Part shown: positions 53,701-63,764 of the stretch, one piece after another
Layout: the number at the start of each line of letters is the position of its first letter
How positions within the stretch are numbered: position 1 is the first letter of the stretch
DNA from: Leptasterias polaris
Taxonomy: Eukaryota; Echinodermata; Asteroidea; Forcipulatida; Asteriidae
Reading direction: 5' to 3'
Length of the DNA stretch: 64,000 bases
NCBI GenBank assembly: GCA_037783415.1
Contig: JAZGTN010000048.1
Span: 868,001 to 932,000 of the forward strand
Translations under genes and position numbers: made by a program
The notes under the pieces: model-generated
What the model saw: only the letters and a program-made list of their open reading frames with translations
What the model was told of the DNA's origin: nothing
Databases searched by the model: none

Positions 53701-56660
53701 CAGTTGAACACGAGTCGTGATTTCCCATTTTGTCTAACGACATGGTGGGGGAAATACCAGTGGGGGCCCGAGTCCTTCTCCTTTTCATCGTTGGTTAGGA
53801 CGCGGACGAGACCTGCGCTTTTGAGCTCTTGAATCTTCTGGTGGTGCAACTCTGCCCGTTCCGGATCTTTTCTCAAATGATGTTCATTTCGTCTTAATGC
53901 AGGTAGAACGGAGCGTGCAGGGCAGGACAACTTTTCCTCATCACATCTCCACAAGAGTGGCGTCGCAATTCGCTTCACTTCTCCCACGTTCATGTATGTG
54001 GACTTGGACTGAAGAAGATCAACAGCTCTCTGGTCCTGTTTTGAACGGGTAACCTGCTTACGGTCGGAATACATCTGAACATCGTTTTTCCACAGTCTGT
54101 GAACGTTCTCGTGTAGAATGGCATCAGACTCGGATTGGGTACGTCTGCAGAGAAGATTAACCTCACTACAACTTCGGTAGTTCATCGTTGGGCCCTGTAC
54201 AGCCCAGCCAAGTTTTGTTCGGACAGCCACCGGTGCACCATCTGGGCCAAAATGACTCTCCATTGGCACGATCAAGTCGGGGCGATCGCTACCAATCAGC
54301 AACAATGGGCGGACATTCTTGCAATCATGAAGTGGTAAGTCCTTCAGATGCGTCCATCTCTGTTGCAGCATGCGGGCAGGAACTGTATGCTCAGAAAGTC
54401 GTAACATCTTAGAGGAAAAAACATTGGTCATTGGAATCTTATTCAAAGGATCATTGATTGGAGCGATATCAAATCTCACGATTGCTCCCTTGCACGGCAT
54501 GCACTCTTCTCGGGCAGTGGCTATTGGCATCTCCATCTTATCACCCTCAAGATTTAGGGCATCTGCTGCCTCGGTCAACATCATTGAGAAATTAGCAGCA
54601 TCGTCTAGCAGGCAGTAAGTTTCTAGTTTAGTGTTGTGGCCGTAAAGGATGATGGGTAGAACCTTCATGCTCACCTCTCTGGAGCGCCAAGGGTTGCCGT
54701 CCCCATAAAACAAAGACAGGTTTGGGTTGAACTGTGAATAGTACACACCATAGCCAGGTTGGGCAAGAAGACTGTGGAGCACCGTAAGATGTAGTTTATT
54801 GCACTCCAAGCATGTCTTTGTCAGGTTGCACTCTTGCCCTTCCTTGTGTTTTCCAGCACACCTCCAGCAACGTCGTCCTTCTTTAATCCATTTAATACGT
54901 TGTTCAACAGTCAGTGACTTAAACTTGGCACATCCGGATAGCCAATGATCGTCTGTGCAATATGGGCATTTTCGAACAAATTTCTTTTTACCCTTGTAGC
55001 CACTCGAATCTCCGGTCGTCCCACTGTTGCTGGCCTGTGTATGGAATGCCACGCCTTTGCTACGCTTATCTCTACCGGTTGTAGGATGTCCATTCTGCAG
55101 GCTCTCCTCCAGTTGCATTTTCTTTCGAGCAACAGCCGCTACCTCTTGGAGCCACTCATTCATATCTATCAGAGAGAAATTCTTGATCCCCCTTTTCTCC
55201 ATGTGGCGAAGGAATGCAGTCTGATGGGTTGGCGATAGTCGGCTATAAAGCACACAGGCTGTTGAGTTGGCCTGCAACTCTGAACGGCCTTCCGGGGCAC
55301 TCTGGAGTTGCGTGACCAGTGTAGAGACGACGGATGAAAATTCGACGAGTGCCTTTGATTCGTAGGCACGCAGTTTTGGCCAGGTTGTGATTTCCTCTAT
55401 TTTCCTACGTATCAGGACTGTGACATCCCCATAGAGACGCTTTAGTTTCATCATGGCCTTGGTGAACGATTTCTCATCATGTTCTAAGCCGAGAACGTCT
55501 TTCTTCGCTTGGCCACCTAACTTCGAACGAATTATAAAGTATTTTTGCAACTCACTTAAATGAATTAGTGGCTTAACGCATCCCTCAACCATGGCCTCGA
55601 AACATCGGAAGTCGGAGGGGTCCCCTCCACTGAAGCTCGGAATCTCCATGTTGATTCCCCCTGCCGATGCTGACAACATAGATGTCATCATCATTTGATT
55701 TATTAAATCTTGGGGAGTGGGCACCTTGGGGTTTACAGGTGGGGTTGAACCTGCTGTGGTTGTGTTCGAAGGCGGTTCCCCTGGAGATGATTTACCTGTG
55801 GAAGGAACAAAATTATCATCAAAGGTTAATGGCAATGCAGCACTCGGCAGCGGATCGCTAGGGGCGTAGAGATTCGCTGGTGCATTTGTACGCAAGGGCT
55901 CATAAGCAGTAGCAGTTGCAGGCATAGGCAAAGCTGAAATGCTTGGGTGAGAACGCTCAGGCAAACTGTGCGCCAATTGAAACTCATGTGGCTTTTTGGA
56001 TGGTAAAACATTTGTATTCACTTTGAAAATCAGTTCTGCCTGTTTGCAGGCGTTTGCCGCATCAACGGATTCATCAAAATCATTAATGTTTTTATCAGTT
56101 TCATTAACTATGGCAGAAATAGTCCTGGCCTGGGTGAGGCTGAGTTCCGCCTCCGCTATTTGTCTCCTGAGCTCCATTTGTCTGGATAACACTTCCTTTC
56201 TCTTCAGGATGGACTGCTCTTCATGTTCAGCCTGCAGGCGGGCACGTTCCAACGCCATTTCTTCCTCTTCCAATTGACGCCTCCTTTGCATTTCCCACTC
56301 TCTTTGTCGTAGAGACAACTCCTCCCGCTTTCTCTGTGCTTCCATTAATTGCTCGTCCAGTTGGGACGTTTCCACTCTAGCTTGTTCATCTATGAGTAGT
56401 CGTTGTCTCGCTGCTGCCAACTCTTTCTCTTTTTCCACTACAAGTATTTGTGATTGGTGTGAGGTGCTAATGTTAGTAATGTGGCTTACATAGCTCCGCC
56501 TGGAACGCTCTGATACCTGGGATCCATGTCGAGAGCCGTGGGCAATGGAGTTTGCTTTGGATGCGGCCCTTGAGGGGTCTTCCATTGAAGTTTCATCAGG
56601 GTTCTCCATTGGTGTTGCTCTGCGGGGCCTCAGCACCATCCTCGGTTCGGTATCCTCCAT
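50739..56660 (-). CDS. BEL/Pao Gag-Pol polyprotein (1973 residues)
   Basis: One open frame encodes capsid and enzymes for reverse transcription and integration. Residues about 75-190 are a charged coiled coil, followed by a Pro/Ser-rich linker and a DUF1759-type gag region (IPSFSGGDPSDFRCFEAM). Zinc-knuckle-like CxxCxxxH clusters run from C565 (CPYCTDDHWLSGC) to about 626. The A17-type aspartic protease has LLDDAAN (D686-D687). The reverse transcriptase has SGDIKAMFHCV (D1027) and the box FYVDN at 1102-1106, where most reverse transcriptases have YxDD. RNase H begins near FTDASEKAYG (D1293). The integrase has an HHCC-like region (HLITQLL..CTGC) and catalytic D1670, D1732 and E1781, then a DUF5641-type tail (GDVVLLIDP). 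The ATG at 56658-56660 lies about 45 bp inside the 5' LTR. No stops or frameshifts are seen. Confidence 0.92.
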   Translation of the reverse strand: MEDTEPRMVLRPRRATPMENPDETSMEDPSRAASKANSIAHGSRHGSQVSERSRRSYVSHITNISTSHQSQILVVEKEKELAAARQRLLIDEQARVETSQLDEQLMEAQRKREELSLRQREWEMQRRRQLEEEEMALERARLQAEHEEQSILKRKEVLSRQMELRRQIAEAELSLTQARTISAIVNETDKNINDFDESVDAANACKQAELIFKVNTNVLPSKKPHEFQLAHSLPERSHPSISALPMPATATAYEPLRTNAPANLYAPSDPLPSAALPLTFDDNFVPSTGKSSPGEPPSNTTTAGSTPPVNPKVPTPQDLINQMMMTSMLSASAGGINMEIPSFSGGDPSDFRCFEAMVEGCVKPLIHLSELQKYFIIRSKLGGQAKKDVLGLEHDEKSFTKAMMKLKRLYGDVTVLIRRKIEEITTWPKLRAYESKALVEFSSVVSTLVTQLQSAPEGRSELQANSTACVLYSRLSPTHQTAFLRHMEKRGIKNFSLIDMNEWLQEVAAVARKKMQLEESLQNGHPTTGRDKRSKGVAFHTQASNSGTTGDSSGYKGKKKFVRKCPYCTDDHWLSGCAKFKSLTVEQRIKWIKEGRRCWRCAGKHKEGQECNLTKTCLECNKLHLTVLHSLLAQPGYGVYYSQFNPNLSLFYGDGNPWRSREVSMKVLPIILYGHNTKLETYCLLDDAANFSMMLTEAADALNLEGDKMEMPIATAREECMPCKGAIVRFDIAPINDPLNKIPMTNVFSSKMLRLSEHTVPARMLQQRWTHLKDLPLHDCKNVRPLLLIGSDRPDLIVPMESHFGPDGAPVAVRTKLGWAVQGPTMNYRSCSEVNLLCRRTQSESDAILHENVHRLWKNDVQMYSDRKQVTRSKQDQRAVDLLQSKSTYMNVGEVKRIATPLLWRCDEEKLSCPARSVLPALRRNEHHLRKDPERAELHHQKIQELKSAGLVRVLTNDEKEKDSGPHWYFPHHVVRQNGKSRLVFNCAFQHQGRSLNDCLLPGPILGSSLVGVLLRFRKHQVAISGDIKAMFHCVQVLPSDRSMLRFLWRDLEPNAELEELEWNVLPFGTTCSPCCASYALQKHVRDSCGDPDVLRSVVSSFYVDNCLDGKSTAAEAKNLVQKLCQVLGAGGFPIVKWASNIPEVVTDLPEEARSSSTERWLSLSGDSPEEAALGPRWNFACDTLTYRLELSEWPSLTRRAVLSDVMRCAGKDPLGYLMPYMVRGKMLIQELWKQPCGWDDKIPEEGEKSLHAQHTKWREEMKDLPLVSIPRCYIPPDFDPATTTNQLHVFTDASEKAYGAVAYLRATTQSGENCVRFVMARSRLAPKRVQTIPRLELLAALSGAELVELLEDEMKMKFSITCWSDSTTVLSWIKSESCRYNRFVGARIAEIQRLTDHTLWRYVDTASNPADDLTRGLRLSDLKRESRWHAPHFLFGPEESWPKWPDQIPQEDVELKSSAYTALTVLNVNNPEKSPKVDVSKYTSWDHLVDAYGSSLHKSQDQPEPKFLSANQRLKIEQLLYQVVQADSFPCDLAALKAGKHIARSSRLAQLAPELDPESQLIRVGGRLRRAELDMYAKHPVVLDSKHLITQLLIKDVDQRLGHCGTGRILADMRRRFWLLRGRQTIRSLQSRCTGCLKRRGQPVVPRMADLPPARLRVGKPAFYSAGVDCFGPFKVTVGRRTEPRWGIIWKCMTTRAVYLDLLDSLDADAFLLSFSRFRSRRGTPHEILSDNGTNFKGGQTELTKAFDEMAPELQGRLAKHKVEFRFNPPSAPHFGGTWEREIRSVKTALYAILGNRSVSATVLYTSLVEVEALLNSKPLGYISSDIADPDPITPFTLLMGRPDHAPPQVIYPDKDVLSRRRWRQCQALMQRFWKEFVQSYLSAMQSRQKWRSEADNLSKGDVVLLIDPQQCRASWPLAKVIETLPGEDGRVRVVKVKTGDRIYTRPVARLIRLPGEPGDTDVPNDTEPLAT

Positions 56661-56686
56661 AGTTGGAGTGCGTATGATAACTGGCT

Positions 56687-56704
56687 ATCACGTCTGGGTC
56701 ACCA
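56687..56704 (-). other. Primer binding site of BEL/Pao element
   Basis: In element sense TGGTGACCCAGACGTGAT directly follows the 5' LTR; TGG complements the CCA end of a tRNA. I do not assign the tRNA. Confidence 0.65.
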
Positions 56705-57265
56705 TGAAATAAATTGACTAGGAATGCCAATCGTTTAGGCTGCGTGGTGTCATAAGTTTATTCAACTTTCGGTAGTTTCACAAGTGCATGTAGCATAGGC
56801 CGGTGGATACACAGAATTCAAGTCAGCCGACATGGAGCTCATGAATAATAAGAAGGGTCACTGTCGGGTCGTGAACTATCAATATTAAGCACCATTGGTG
56901 ATCGGTTGTACCGACTTCGGTAAATTCGTCTGCAAAAACATAACACATGGAATGAGAACGGTGTATGCAGCTCTTTAAACCTAAAAGGCGTCTATTTCCG
57001 ACACCTAAAATAACGTGGAGTCTCCAGGGTTTTAAACACCCTCAAAATTATGTCAAAAGAACTTAAAACTACTTGCTTTATAATCACAAGGAATCATTAA
57101 TAATCAATATAACATGAAACATCATCAAGAAATATCAAAGAGTAATATTATTAAGGAAATCATAACGCTTACCATCCAAAACACAGCCCGCTATTTTGCT
57201 GTCATGCCTCGCTGCTCGCAACACAACCGCGCGGTGGCGCTATTCAAGTTAGCCTATTCGCAACA
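56705..57265 (-). repeat. 5' LTR of BEL/Pao element
   Basis: 561 bp, same ends as the other LTR, carrying the element promoter; C at 56912 is the only visible difference. It is followed on the plus strand by CTGAC (57266-57270), the right target duplication. Confidence 0.93.
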
Positions 57266-57270
57266 CTGAC

Positions 57271-58094
57271 CCTGAACGTTGTCACAATGGCAGATCAATC
57301 ATATATTTTTATTTACTACATCAGTTAATTTCACAATTACACAATACTGCTGTTAATTGGTGTGTCATCATGATATTTTTTTTTCAACAATACAACCTTA
57401 CCAGTAGGTCTCTTCTACACGTTGCCGTTACCCGACTTCTCTGCACCTGTATACTATACATCGTACAGCAAGTACTATATATATATAGACCGATTTTTTA
57501 TTATTTGGCAGTCATGGGTGTATATTTTTTAAAGGGTTGTTTAATTTTAATTATATATTGGAAATTATATTTCATGTTTTAATTACTGCATTTATTTTAT
57601 CCATAAAATCCTCTGACAGTCTAGACAAATACAAGAAGAAATTAGTGCACCTAGTTCATAAATTTGGTAAATTTCTTGAAAAAACTTGTATGAATTGTAC
57701 AACTTCTAAGCCCTGATAGTAAATATCTAAATATTTGCATATGTGATATTTACGTTGTCATGACGTTGTCTTAATAATTTTTAATAGACCGCAGCATTCC
57801 GTGCGCTGCTCAATCTGTCAAGATGAGCGCATGATATCTGAACGGAAACGTAGGTCTTTGTAATTAATAAAGTGAGGCAAAACACAATTAATAGTACCCG
57901 AGAGTATACTTCAAACTTTGAAAGTATCTTTGAAACATTGATGAACAAGTTTTGGCTTTTGAGGAAGTTTTTAGCGTGGAACAAAACGGCCTAAGTGATG
58001 ACAGACCATACTATCAGTGGAAAATATTTCTGTCGAAGATTCCGTCAACGGCTTGGAATGCCGCTGTACGGTGGTGGTGTGTGGTGGTGCGGGT

Positions 58095-58129
<35 letters not shown>

Positions 58130-59700
58130 GGATTCTCTCCCCATGTGCACTGCTTGACACAATAAGTTCAATTAAATGCAATTACCGGTTGTACTGTTTA
58201 GATTGATCGATGCAGATGTGATAGGGACGCTCCTCAAGTGCCAATTAATTGTACTAACTATGACAATCGATGTAAAAAACTAAATTGCGATAAAAACATT
58301 GTTTGCGATGTCAAACAACCCTTGTACTGTTAGATAATAATGTCCTTCAAAACCATCCCAATGAGCTGCTTGAAATATTCAATATGATTGTAATTAAACT
58401 ATTGCCACAATTACGTGATGGTAAAAACAAAGATATACTATACTGTGATAAAACTAAAAGGGCTACAAATGATGTGAGGGTCACAATAGTATGTTTGAAG
58501 GTTGACATTAGTCGGACACTCTCGATAAAAGTGGCATTTAATTGTTTGTGCAGGAACCATCAGTACCGGTGGTTCGTGTAGACGATCTTTTGTGCACGTA
58601 CTAATGGTATGGTGGTTTGTGTACAAACCTGTGTTGGCCAATGGAAGCGTGCGCAGTCACCAACAGCCTGAGTGCAGCTTCGACTTCACTGCAAGGTCAG
58701 TGGTGCTATTATTGCAGCTAGTAGCGTAGACATTACGTAATTCTTGCGTCTGGTTTCCCAGCGAGTGACACACATTATTTTGAAAAGTACAGACAGTGCA
58801 AAGTTACTCATGTTTAGTAGCACCAAAATGTAAAAGAATTTCAAAGAAAATTCTGAACAAATTCTAAAAATCCTTGATCTGCCCCTGCATACATGTAGGT
58901 CAACTTAAATCGTGCTTGCTCAAAATCTGGGCAAAGTTTTCCATAATGTGAAGTGAAGGACAAATCTAAGCCTTAAGATCAAGGCTCTTAGCTCATGGCA
59001 TTTTAATGGATTTCCCAGACTTCCAGCTTCAGAGGTCTGTGTTTCTTCACCTTTTTAGTTTCCTACATTTCTTCTTAAATTCAATTGAAAAATAAACTCT
59101 TTGGTGACCCACCCTTCCACAATTTCGAAAAAAGCTAGTCAATAGTTTATATTGGTACTCTCATGATTATTGTCACAATTGTTTTGCGTTGGCTATCGGC
59201 TGTGCTTTTTGTCTTCTATAATAATAATATTTTTAAATAATTTATGATGAGTATCAAACCAAATACTGCACTTAAGTGCGGGTCTAATATACAAGCTTTG
59301 AACCCAAATCAATGTAATTTAATATTCTTTTGATAATCCAGAATCATGTACATAAATAAAATTGTTAAAATCTTTGTCCAAAGACATGACAACATTGAAT
59401 TTCATACTCACTTTCGTTTTAAGGAAAGCGATTGAAGGGAAGTAATGTTTTGCGTTAGGACATACGCTCTTGAAAAGTCTTGGCTTGTCCCACAAACCGA
59501 GTTGCCGATCTCCATCTAGACGTATTGATGGTCAAGCAGTGATTGATTGGTGCGCAATACTACGCTCTGGGGGATAAGGGTTCATCATACCTTAGTACAA
59601 GCTATATTATTCGTTCAGCACTTGTTTTATCATTTCGTTATACTACATTGATGAAGTCTTAAAAAGAAGCAATTCGTGATATTTTTGAAGTACAGACAAA
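57271..59700. other. No gene recognised; poly-G tract
   Basis: It begins with the likely continuation of the ACGTTG repeat, and a related GTTGTCATGACGTTGTC phrase lies near 57754. An uninterrupted G run of about 30 lies at about 58096-58127. No coding segment is supported. Confidence 0.4.
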
Positions 59701-59707
59701 TGCACGT

Positions 59708-60151
59708 ATGCCCGTGCAACTTGCCCTTGAGAAAGTGCGCGAAATATTCATGTCATTAACATCGTGTAAAATAGGAAAATATATGAAGTCAATATTTGGT
59801 CACCAAATCAGAAGGGGAAAACCAGGGAACACCAAAGCAAACCCACGGCCAGTATTGGTATACAACGGCATACAGCTTGCCGTCCCAAACAGACACCCAA
59901 ATGGTTTGGGAAAATCCAGCTTCTTGGTCTTAGAACGCTTGGGACAGGACGATAACAAATTGCTTCCCAGAGTTGAAAAAAAAATCGCGGAAACTGTAGT
60001 GACACCTCCAGAGGTCGCCTCAGAGAAGAGAATCGGGCAATGAAGGAAAAAGTTGGTCAGTTAGCAAAGGAACGAGGAGAAAACCCAAACATTATTTTTG
60101 AGTCTACAGAACGAACTTTCTAGAAAGACTATTCAACGCCGAGAAATTCCT
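59708..60151 (+). pseudogene. Unidentified coding remnant with frameshift at an A-run
   Basis: An open frame from 59708 encodes MPVQLALEKVREIFMS, then a segment with KYMKSIFGHQIRRGKP, NGLGKSSFLVLERLGQ and LLPRVEKK. At an A9 run (about 59976-59984) the coding look shifts to another frame, which continues with GRLREENRAMKEKV and QLAKERGENPN and stops near 60121. The second part is charged and helix-like, possibly coiled coil. I do not recognise the family. Composition and the continuing open frame after one shift suggest a decayed gene or transposon protein. Confidence 0.35.
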
Positions 60152-60780
60152 AGATGTAGGCCCTATGCATTTGAGAACTGTGTATAACTTACAAGGCCAC
60201 AAAAATAAGTGTTCTGTTTCCGGTTTCCCGACCGACCCTAACTTTATGCTGCGACTCCAAACTTTTTATTCGGCTTGAAAAAAAAATTATAATAATAGAA
60301 AATAAAATATATATATATTTTTTAAATTAAGGTACCATGGACCAAATGTCAGACTTTGTTTGACCAAACTAACATGTTTTTAACAATATTGAACTAGAAA
60401 ACCAGAACACAGAAAATTTTACTGATATCTCCGTGATTTGGGTCTCATGATTTTGTGATCCACGGTCGTCGCGTCGTGTTTCCTGAAGTACCCAGCGAAA
60501 AATACCCACAATTCAAAGCAGATTGCGCAAATGTTTGCTCGATAGGCAAATTAAGCTGCCGATTCTTCATAGCGCAAACTAAAAATTGCGCAAAAGTTCG
60601 TCCAATTCATTGTGCAAATCTATTGATTGTGCTCCACAGATGGAGGCAACCTTTTAGCCGAAAATTTAAATTTTTGTTATTAATATTTGACTCAATCTTC
60701 CTCCGTATTAACAAAAAAAAATCTCTTTAGTACCTCATGTGGGTTTAAATTATACTGAGTAGTTTGATGGATTTCAGAGC
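60152..60780. other. No gene recognised
   Basis: AT-rich spacer between the coding remnant and the minisatellite, with A-runs and a (TA)n stretch near 60308-60320. Confidence 0.4.
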
Positions 60781-60784
60781 AAAT

Positions 60785-62740
60785 TTGTTTTTCACTCGGA
60801 TACCAAAGAGGGGTTCGGATACCAAAAGGGGGTTCGGATGAAATGTGTATCAATAAAAGGAGTTCGGATACCAAAGAGGGGTTCGGATACCAAAGAGGGG
60901 TTCGGATACCAAAAGGGGGTTCGAATGAAATGTGTATCAATAAAAGGAGTTCGGATACCAAAGAGGGGTTCGGATGAATGTGTATTATTAAAAGGGGTTC
61001 GGATACCAAAGAGGGGTTCGGATACCAAAGAGGGGTTCGGATACCAAAAGGGGGTTCGGATGAAATGTGTATCAATAAAAGGAGTTCGGATACCAAAGAG
61101 GGGTTCGGATGAATGTGTATTATTAAAAGGGGTTCGGATACCAAAGAGGGGTTCGGATACCAAAAGGGGGTTCGAATGAAATGTGTATCAATAAAAGGAG
61201 TTCGGATACCAAAGAGGGGTTCGGATGAATGTGTATTATTAAAAGGGGTTCGGATACCAAAGAGGGGTTCGGATACCAAAGAGGGGTTCGGATACCAAAA
61301 GGGGGTTCGGATGAAATGTGTATCAATAAAAGGAGTTCGGATACCAAAGAGGGGTTCGGATGAATGTGTATTATTAAAAGGGGTTCGAATACCAAAGAGG
61401 GGTTCGAATACCAAAGAGGGGTTGGAATGAAGTGTGTATTAATAAAAGGGGGTTCGAATACCAAAAGGGGGTTCGGATGAAATGTGTATTAATAAAGGGG
61501 GTTCGAATACCAAAAGGGGGTGCGGATGAAATGTGTATCAATAAAAGGGGTTCGGATACCAAAGAGGGGTTCGGATGAAATGTGTACTGTATTATTAAAA
61601 GGGGTTCGGATACCAAAGAGGGGTTCGAATGAAATGTGTTTCAATAAAAGGGGGTTCGGTTGAAATGTGTATCAATAAAAGGGGTTCAAATACCAAAGAG
61701 GGGTTCGGATGAAATGTATATTATTAAAAGGGGTTCGGATACCAAAGAGAGTTTGGAATGAAATTTGTATTAACAAAAGGAGGTTCGACTACCAAAGAGG
61801 GGTTCGGATGAAGGGTGTATTAATAAAAGGGGTTCGGATTCCAAAAGGGGGTTCGGATGAAATGTGTATTAATAAAGGGGGTTCGAATACCAAAAGGGGG
61901 TGCGGATGAAATGTGTATCAATAAAAGGGGTTCGGATACCAAAGAGGGGTTCGGATGAAATGTGTACTGTATTATTAAAAGGGGTTCGGATACCAAAGAG
62001 GGGTTCGAATGAAATGTGTTTCAATAAAAGGGGGTTCGGTTGAAATGTGTATCAATAAAAGGGGTTCAAATACCAAAGAGGGGTTCGGATGAAATGTATA
62101 TTATTAAAAGGGGTTCGGATACCAAAGAGAGTTTGGAATGAAATTTGTATTAACAAAAGGAGGTTCGACTACCAAAGAGGGGTTCGGATGAAGGGTGTAT
62201 TAATAAAAGGGGTTCGGATTCCAAAAGGGGGTTCGGATGAAATGTGTATTAATAAAGGGGGTTCGAATACCAAAAGGGGGTGCGGATGAAATGTGTATCA
62301 ATAAAAGGGGTTCGGATACCAAAGAGGGGTTCGGATGAAATGTGTACTGTATTATTAAAAGGGGTTCGGATACCAAAGAGGGGTTCGAATGAAATGTGTT
62401 TCAATAAAAGGGGGTTCGGTTGAAATGTGTATCAATAAAAGGGGTTCAAATACCAAAGAGGGGTTCGGATGAAATGTATATTATTAAAAGGGGTTCGGAT
62501 ACCAAAGAGAGTTTGGAATGAAATTTGTATTAACAAAAGGAGGTTCGACTACCAAAGAGGGGTTCGGATGAAGGGTGTATTAATAAAAGGGGTTCGGATT
62601 CCAAAAGGGGGGTTCGGATGTAATGTGTATCAATAAAAGTGGTTCGGATGCCAAAGAGGGTTTTCGAATGAAATGTGTATTAAAAGGGGGTTCGAATACC
62701 AAAAGGGGGTTCGGATGAAGGGTGTATTAATAAAAGAAAA
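60785..62740 (+). repeat. Minisatellite of GGTTCGGATACCAAAG units with 380-bp higher-order period
   Basis: Two unit types alternate: a 19-bp unit (AGGGGTTCGGATACCAAAG) and an about 30-bp unit (GTTCGGATGAAATGTGTATC followed by AATAAAAGG). In 60785-61540 the order varies. From about 61500 a 380-bp block repeats exactly in phase; the marker TGTGTACTGT falls at 61581, 61961 and 62341, giving about three copies with almost no differences. Long open frames on both strands are repeat translations without start context, not genes. An isolated unit occurs at 62820. Confidence 0.92.
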
Positions 62741-63102
62741 ACCTTGAAATTCAGCAAAATCCTGTGTTCACAGAGATTTCATGGTGGTTTCACAGTGAAC
62801 ATTTTCATATAATGAAAGGGGGTTCGAATACCAAAAGGGAATTCGGCTGCGTTAAACAAAATTAAGACGATGTGTGATTTCCATAGAGAGCCAATGTCAA
62901 GCACACTGGATCAAACTTGCCTTTGTCGGCTGAATTCATGTTTATGAAGAGATTCCATCATTGGGTTGTACGTATAGTAGGACCAAGCTTGCCCCCCAAA
63001 AAGGCATCACAAAACATGGAATCGGCAGAAACGTGAAGAATGATTCTTCACAAAGTTATCATATAAGCTGATCGTGCTACAATGTCACTAGATTTCACTT
63101 GG
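62741..63102. other. Flank of minisatellite, no gene recognised
   Basis: Non-coding DNA containing one stray minisatellite unit (62817-62845). Confidence 0.4.
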
Positions 63103-63351
63103 ATATTTTTCAAAAAATATATCTTCGGATGATAGCTTGCCATCCCATTGTACGTGTTCGGCCATCTCTTGACTTCTTTTCTTTATGTTCATTGCCAACG
63201 CCATACATAAATCTTCCTTTCCACCATGATGGACAATTAAAGTCCACCATGATGGACTTTAATTGCAATATTAGCCAGTTCCTTTTCTTGTGAGTGGACT
63301 CTTCTGGCAATAAGCTATCATCCGAAGATATAATATATGTTTTGAAAAATA
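63103..63351. mobile_element. Short inverted-repeat element with nested inner palindrome
   Basis: The left end (63107-63144, TATCTTCGGATGATAGCTT) and the right end (63303-63345, AAGCTATCATCCGAAGATA) are inverse copies with small indels. In the centre, AATTAAAGTCCA and TGGACTTTAATT form a 12-bp hairpin around CCATGA (about 63235-63264). There is no coding content, and no target duplication is obvious. Confidence 0.6.
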
Positions 63352-63764
63352 ATAAAGCTACAAATGCATCAATGCATCAAGTGACAATTATTAATGCCTC
63401 CTAAAATTACTTGATTGTATAAAATGGTCCTCAACGTTAAATCCCTGTTTTGTGAGAAATATTTCAAAAGGCCGCCAGCTTATTTTTTCTACTATTATCT
63501 TGTCCCAGCCAGATATAGTAGTGCTTTATCAAGTTCGATGAAGGTTTTATCATTCATACGATATGCTCAAAATATTTCCTGCCAAAAAGCGAACGAAACA
63601 CTTATTATGTACGTGTTTCCGGAGTTTCCTGCATGACGGTTCAAAAGCCGCCCTTAATTATAAGAAAGGGAAAAAATAATATTACTTCAGTAAGAAAGAG
63701 GCAAAAAATGTAATTTGAGTGCATAAATATTGTTGTAACAACTTGTACGCAAGCTTCGGAAACG
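63352..63764. other. No gene recognised
   Basis: AT-rich DNA between the inverted-repeat element and the LINE fragment; it may include upstream LINE sequence too degraded to read. Confidence 0.3.

Larger units (their letters stand above)
49962..57265 (-). mobile_element. Full-length BEL/Pao LTR retrotransposon
   Basis: The 7304-bp element is bounded by the target duplication CTGAC (49957-49961 and 57266-57270). It has two 561-bp LTRs and one long Gag-Pol frame in minus orientation. By eye the LTRs differ at a single base (T at 50169, C at 56912), so insertion is recent. LTRs begin TG and end CA. Presence of both LTRs, a primer binding site, a polypurine tract and an open frame makes it a candidate autonomous copy. 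Confidence 0.93.

Noticed and set aside
58096..58127. Poly-G tract as a G-quadruplex regulatory element
   Set aside because: A bare homopolymer of this length beside no gene is more simply a slippage-prone microsatellite or assembly artefact.
60692..61464. Long open frames (240 and 113 residues) across the minisatellite
   Set aside because: They translate the tandem repeat on both strands, with no start context and no sequence beyond the repeat.
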